64,000 bases of DNA. It comes from Paraprevotella sp. Lineage in GTDB: Bacteria; Bacteroidota; Bacteroidia; Bacteroidales; Bacteroidaceae. The notes under the pieces are model-generated. The model was given only the letters and a program-made list of their open reading frames with translations. It was not told where the DNA came from and made no database searches. Location of the stretch: contig JAGBCQ010000008.1 in the NCBI GenBank assembly GCA_017937925.1, forward strand, positions 124,001-188,000, written 5' to 3'. Positions 60,404-64,000 of this stretch are shown piece after piece (positions within the stretch are counted from its first letter, which is position 1; each line of letters opens with the position of its first letter). The position numbers and the translations under genes are program-made.

Positions 60404-62049
60404 TTCCGTTTTATTTTATCCAATGATTGTATAGGAGCTTTATATTTTCGAGATGCCTTTAATTCCGTTCCGCTCCGCTTAGGTCGCCAATTGAATATAT
60501 CATCTTTATTCAGTGGCCTTACATAATCAAGCCAAGCAAAATTAGACAAATATAACTTGTCTTTCGGAATCATTATAATAGGATATATTGTTCCGGTAGC
60601 AGCCGGCATCCATATCTTATCCATCCTACGCTCTTTCATATATAATTTTAGTTCGGATGTTTCGGTATAATTCAATCCTATCATCAAACTATCATCGTCG
60701 AACATATAATAATCCACAAAAACATTTCCCTTAACATGTGTCTCTTTCATTTCTCCATCTCGGAAATAAGAAATCATTTCCTTTCCTGCTATCTGATTGT
60801 AATGCACGGAATCTATTCGCTCGACGGATAGTGTTTGGTCTATTACATTTACACGGTCTATTGTAGAATCATTCATAAACACTTTTATCACCTCTCCTAA
60901 AAGTTGTTGACCGCCATTCCAAACAATGGGATCCTTATACATTGTCATACAAGAATCTTTTGTGTTATACACCAAAGAGTCACAGACGCCTTGCACATCA
61001 ATGCGATACGCACGTACCTTGTGATATGCACGCATCTCGCGATACATCGTATCTGTATTTATATAATAAGTATATACTTTAAATGAGTCTGCATGCAAAT
61101 ACATGGAATCTTTCTGGGAATAATCTATCGCCACAGCACTATCTGCGGCCTCGGAATATCCTGTTTTTTCGTTATACAGACAATAATGACCTGTAAACAT
61201 ATTTTTATTCAGTTCGTCAGTATAAATGATGTTTCGAAAAGCTTTTCCTACTCCTGCTTTACTATCATAAAATACACTATCACCAATCATCTTACGCCCG
61301 TTATTTGTCAATATTGAGCGATCCAGCAAAATAGCTTGTTCCGTTTGCGTATTGTAAAAGCCTGACTCTGAATAAATATGATTGTCTCCACTATCTATAT
61401 TAGAAGGACCGACTATTTCTGCAACACTCGTTTGCGTATTATAATTGAGGGTATCTGAAATCAGGGTGAAACCGGGATTGTTCAATTTAACATTGTAATT
61501 AAAAACCGCTTGTCGGGTTGTCGGACTATACTGTCCCCAATCCGAAGTCAACTCATTTTCCTTATCTACCAATTTCCCTCCCTCAAAGAAATACCCTAAA
61601 TCAAACATCCTATCATAATCCAAGCTATCAGTATAAAGTCTAGACTCCCGATGCGTTAAAATTACATTATGACGAACGCGAGCCAACTGATCCATACCAT
61701 TATAAAACAGCATATCACCTACAAGGTCTAACGTATCGCCTTGTATCATCTTTACATTTCCGAACGCATCAAAAGAGTTTGTCGCTTGATAAAAACAAGC
61801 ACTATCGCAGTACATAAATACGCCTTCATGCTGAAATTGCACATTTCCCGTAAGTATTTGAGCACCGGGATGACGATATTGATCAAAACTTAATTTATCC
61901 GTATGTAATAATATCACCTTACTGACGGATTCCTCATTTGTATCTTCTGCTTCTTGCGAAAAAGCACAAAGCGTAAATAGGCATAGAATACAAAAAGAAA
62001 GTAATCTATGCCAAACACTCATTTTTTTATTTATTTCTATTCTTTTCAT
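60400..62049 (-). CDS. OstA-like (LptA/OstA N-terminal domain) protein
   Basis: 549 residues. Signal peptide (about 1-32, CILCLFTLCAFSQEA), then repeats of the OstA beta-jellyroll type, seen as alternating short strands with Y/D-x-x-x motifs: HPGAQILTGNVQFQHEGVFM, YCDSACFYQATNSFDAFGNV, YTDSLDYDRMFDLGYFFEGG. Proteins of this fold carry lipopolysaccharide across the periplasm. Overlaps a SurA-like isomerase gene upstream by 4 bases, suggesting an envelope assembly operon. Confidence 0.88.
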   Translation of the reverse strand: MKRIEINKKMSVWHRLLSFCILCLFTLCAFSQEAEDTNEESVSKVILLHTDKLSFDQYRHPGAQILTGNVQFQHEGVFMYCDSACFYQATNSFDAFGNVKMIQGDTLDLVGDMLFYNGMDQLARVRHNVILTHRESRLYTDSLDYDRMFDLGYFFEGGKLVDKENELTSDWGQYSPTTRQAVFNYNVKLNNPGFTLISDTLNYNTQTSVAEIVGPSNIDSGDNHIYSESGFYNTQTEQAILLDRSILTNNGRKMIGDSVFYDSKAGVGKAFRNIIYTDELNKNMFTGHYCLYNEKTGYSEAADSAVAIDYSQKDSMYLHADSFKVYTYYINTDTMYREMRAYHKVRAYRIDVQGVCDSLVYNTKDSCMTMYKDPIVWNGGQQLLGEVIKVFMNDSTIDRVNVIDQTLSVERIDSVHYNQIAGKEMISYFRDGEMKETHVKGNVFVDYYMFDDDSLMIGLNYTETSELKLYMKERRMDKIWMPAATGTIYPIIMIPKDKLYLSNFAWLDYVRPLNKDDIFNWRPKRSGTELKASRKYKAPIQSLDKIKRK

Positions 62050-63425
62050 TTAATCCAACCGGGATACTCAAATTCACAATTTCGCCACTCCTCATTGATA
62101 CGTATGTAAGTGGTTTGCTGCTTCTCTTTAATCCATTCTTTTATCTTTTCCTCTTTGCGCTTTGCCAAAACCACATCTTTCAATATTTGAAAATCTTCTG
62201 CCATTGTAGCTCTGTGTGCTTTAATATGAGCTTTAAGTTTTACAATTGCACAAACTTCCTTACCCTTATTATTTATCATCATGAATGGTTCGGATATTTC
62301 ACCTGTATTCATTGTCGAAACAACCTTTGCTATCTCTTGTGGCAGATCTTGTAATTGAAATCTGGAAGTTCTGGTTTGTTCACCCGTAGATGGGTCGTAC
62401 TTCGTATTCGTCATCAGACCTTTATTCTTTCGGGTATCTTTATCATCCGACAAATAGGTCGCAGCTTCATCAAAAGTAAATTTCTCTTTTCTCAAATCCT
62501 CAGCCACTGTATCTAATCTTGCAATAGCGACATCAATATCTGCCTGATCCAAACGTGGCTTTCTTAAAATATGTCTTATTTTTACCTTATCGCCACGTTT
62601 ATCAATCAATTGTATGATATGATAACCATACTCAGACTCTACTACTTTTGAAATCTTCTTAGGATCCGTCAAACTGAATGCTACATTGGCAAATGCGGGG
62701 TCAAGTTCGCCCTTACCAGTATAATCCAATTCTCCTCCATAACGCGCCGTACCGGGATCCTCAGAGTACAAAATAGCTAAGGTTGAAAAAGATGACTCAC
62801 CACTATTGACTCTTTCTGTATATTCACGCAATTCATCTTTTACCCTATCTATTTCCTCCTGTGGGATTCGAGGCTGCATCGTAATAATTTGAACTTCAAC
62901 CTGCGCCGGAATCCATGGCAGACTATCCTGAGGAACATCTTTAAAATATCTACGTACCTCTGCCGGCGTTACTTTAATATCACTCGTTAAGTTTTCGCGA
63001 ACTTTTTGAACGGTATATTGCTCCTTTGTTGACTCAAACAACATTTCACGCAACTGGGTCATCGTCTTGTGATAATACTCCTCTAACTTCTCTTTTGAGC
63101 CGGCGCGCATAATCAATTGATTCAAACGTTCCTCTACATTTGCTGAAACATTGGAGGCCGGTATATCAACACTATCAAGTTGCGCCTGATGCAAAAATAG
63201 CTTTTGAATAGCCAACTGCTCAGGTATCACACAATACGGATTCCCGGAAATATTTGCACCAAACTCCAAACGTGCTGTTTCTACATCTGAACGTAGGATT
63301 GCTTCATCACCCACAACCCATATCACTTCATCTATAACATGGTTAGCACTTTGCGAAAACAAAGGGAGTTGTGCTCCGAATAAGAACGCCAACAATGCAC
63401 ACCATAACATTTTGACCAACTTCAT
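62046..63425 (-). CDS. SurA-like periplasmic peptidyl-prolyl isomerase
   Basis: 459 residues. Signal peptide (about 1-25), an N-terminal chaperone helix region (VIDEVIWVVGDEAILRSDVE, PYCVIPEQLAIQKLFLHQ) and two parvulin domains, one near 175-280 (GGELDYTGKGELDPAFANVA, VESEYGYHIIQLIDKRGDK) and a more diverged one after KVKIRHILRKPRLDQADIDV. SurA assists folding of outer membrane barrels. In line with a second isomerase gene upstream. Confidence 0.9.
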   Translation of the reverse strand: MKLVKMLWCALLAFLFGAQLPLFSQSANHVIDEVIWVVGDEAILRSDVETARLEFGANISGNPYCVIPEQLAIQKLFLHQAQLDSVDIPASNVSANVEERLNQLIMRAGSKEKLEEYYHKTMTQLREMLFESTKEQYTVQKVRENLTSDIKVTPAEVRRYFKDVPQDSLPWIPAQVEVQIITMQPRIPQEEIDRVKDELREYTERVNSGESSFSTLAILYSEDPGTARYGGELDYTGKGELDPAFANVAFSLTDPKKISKVVESEYGYHIIQLIDKRGDKVKIRHILRKPRLDQADIDVAIARLDTVAEDLRKEKFTFDEAATYLSDDKDTRKNKGLMTNTKYDPSTGEQTRTSRFQLQDLPQEIAKVVSTMNTGEISEPFMMINNKGKEVCAIVKLKAHIKAHRATMAEDFQILKDVVLAKRKEEKIKEWIKEKQQTTYIRINEEWRNCEFEYPGWIK

Positions 63426-63458
63426 AAATCGTTTTTTTAGTCAACAGAATAGTATCAC

Positions 63459-64000
63459 TTAATGTTTATTGACCGTTTTCAATACGTCTTCGTAAACTTC
63501 CACTTTATATTTTTCACGCAATTTGCGTACAAACTCATTTTCACATGCTGTTTGATAGTCAGAAATCACCTCTCCTCGTACATCTGTCCACGTTGCCGGT
63601 TTTTTTAATTTCTTCCCATACACTGCGGTAACAGGATACATCTTCATTGATTTTGGTTGCTTCTTACTTTTAAACACCATATAATCAACATATCTATTAT
63701 CTCCTTCTTTGAACAAATTTTTCTCCACACGAATCTGTTTCAAAGAGTCACGGTTGAATGTTGCACGTAAAGTGTCTATCCATTTTGTTTCATCAACAGA
63801 CTTCAATAATTTACGGACTTGCTTTTGAACCTCCTCATCTTTCGCATGACATACCAAACCTTTATAACGTGGGGCTTCCCACTTATATTTTGATTTGTTT
63901 GCCTTGAAATATTGTTCTAAAGCTTTTTCATCAGTTGCTGCATTTTCCCAAACTTCACGTGAACTAATTTCATACAACAAAAGTCCATCATGATATTCTT
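63459..64000 (-). CDS. Peptidyl-prolyl isomerase-like protein, 5' end outside the window
   Basis: The frame is open to the right edge, so only about 180 C-terminal residues are seen. The start suggested by a TTG at 63980 is internal (the frame continues upstream as EYHDGLLLYE). The visible part, with LLYEISSREVWENAATDEKA, FKANKSKYKWEAPRYKGLV and EVISDYQTACENEFVRKLRE, is the C-terminal part of the large SurA/PpiD-type isomerases found upstream of SurA in Bacteroidetes. Same strand as, and 33 bases before, the SurA-like gene. Confidence 0.75.
   Translation of the reverse strand, partial: EYHDGLLLYEISSREVWENAATDEKALEQYFKANKSKYKWEAPRYKGLVCHAKDEEVQKQVRKLLKSVDETKWIDTLRATFNRDSLKQIRVEKNLFKEGDNRYVDYMVFKSKKQPKSMKMYPVTAVYGKKLKKPATWTDVRGEVISDYQTACENEFVRKLREKYKVEVYEDVLKTVNKH

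Overview
The window looks like chromosomal DNA from a Bacteroidales bacterium, most likely a member of the Prevotellaceae. The evidence is: promoters of the Bacteroides type (-7 box TAnnTTTG, in several places with TTTG or TTG about 20 bp upstream); type IX secretion genes (porU, porV) together with large secreted proteins that carry matching C-terminal sorting tails; families typical of Bacteroidetes (DUF4290, DUF4250, M64 peptidase, OstA-like protein, SurA-like tandem); MurA with Asp in place of the catalytic Cys; and tRNAs that do not encode CCA. The species cannot be named from this sequence alone.

Layout. 1-7743: end of an unknown gene, a PadR/PspC-type operon with a palindromic operator, a large secreted multidomain protein, CCA-adding enzyme and a lipoprotein. 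7744-11500: an AT-rich accessory island with repeat clusters, an HNH endonuclease with three homing-type repeats, a lipoprotein, and a GHKL ATPase/STAS-like gene pair. 11647-17893: DUF4250, then a minus-strand housekeeping run rseP-dxr-rimM-murA-DUF4290-tsaB. 17978-21422: yicC-gmk-small membrane protein-nadD-membrane lipoprotein on the plus strand. 21535-35505: a secreted hydrolase locus (M64 peptidase, GH141-like beta-helix protein with FG-GAP repeats, GH29 alpha-L-fucosidase, divergent AraC regulator, DUF6055 putative metalloprotease). 35843-41958: ispF, porV, porU and a FAH-family hydrolase. 42204-48875: a second accessory island (below). 48903-51727: rplM-rpsI-rpsB-tsf. 51941-64000: GNAT, asnS, a RluB-type pseudouridine synthase, purB, two tRNA-Val genes, trpS, mutL, a small membrane protein, an OstA-like protein and two SurA-like isomerases, the last cut by the window edge.

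The most unusual region is 42.3-48.8 kb. A three-gene minus-strand operon encodes (i) a protein with a DHH-like N-terminal part joined to the C-terminal half of a Cmr6-type RAMP protein, (ii) a 1255-residue protein with three CbbX/SpoVK-type AAA+ modules, the third with a broken Walker B, and (iii) an NYN/PIN-like putative RNase. Facing it is a scar of a CRISPR adaptation gene: the first ~60 codons of a reverse transcriptase, then a frame-shifted piece of the Cas1 helical domain, then a RAMP-like glycine-rich C-terminal fragment. I found no CRISPR array. The left end of the island holds an in-frame, exact 39-bp (13-codon) copy of part of tsf inside a truncated Fibrobacter-paralog-type gene, 6.3 kb from tsf itself. 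I read the region as a decayed type III CRISPR locus whose remaining operon may still work as an RNA-directed module, or as a set of deletion-born chimeras.

The secretion apparatus and its likely cargo sit close together: four large exported proteins end in similar sorting tails, and PorU/PorV are the sortase and shuttle for such proteins. Two ~150-bp inverted-repeat elements (31.8 and 52.5 kb) and two copies of a 45-bp GACGTCCGTC-rich repeat (8.0 and 35.6 kb) are dispersed between genes. -7 boxes allowed several gene starts to be moved downstream of the longest possible start.
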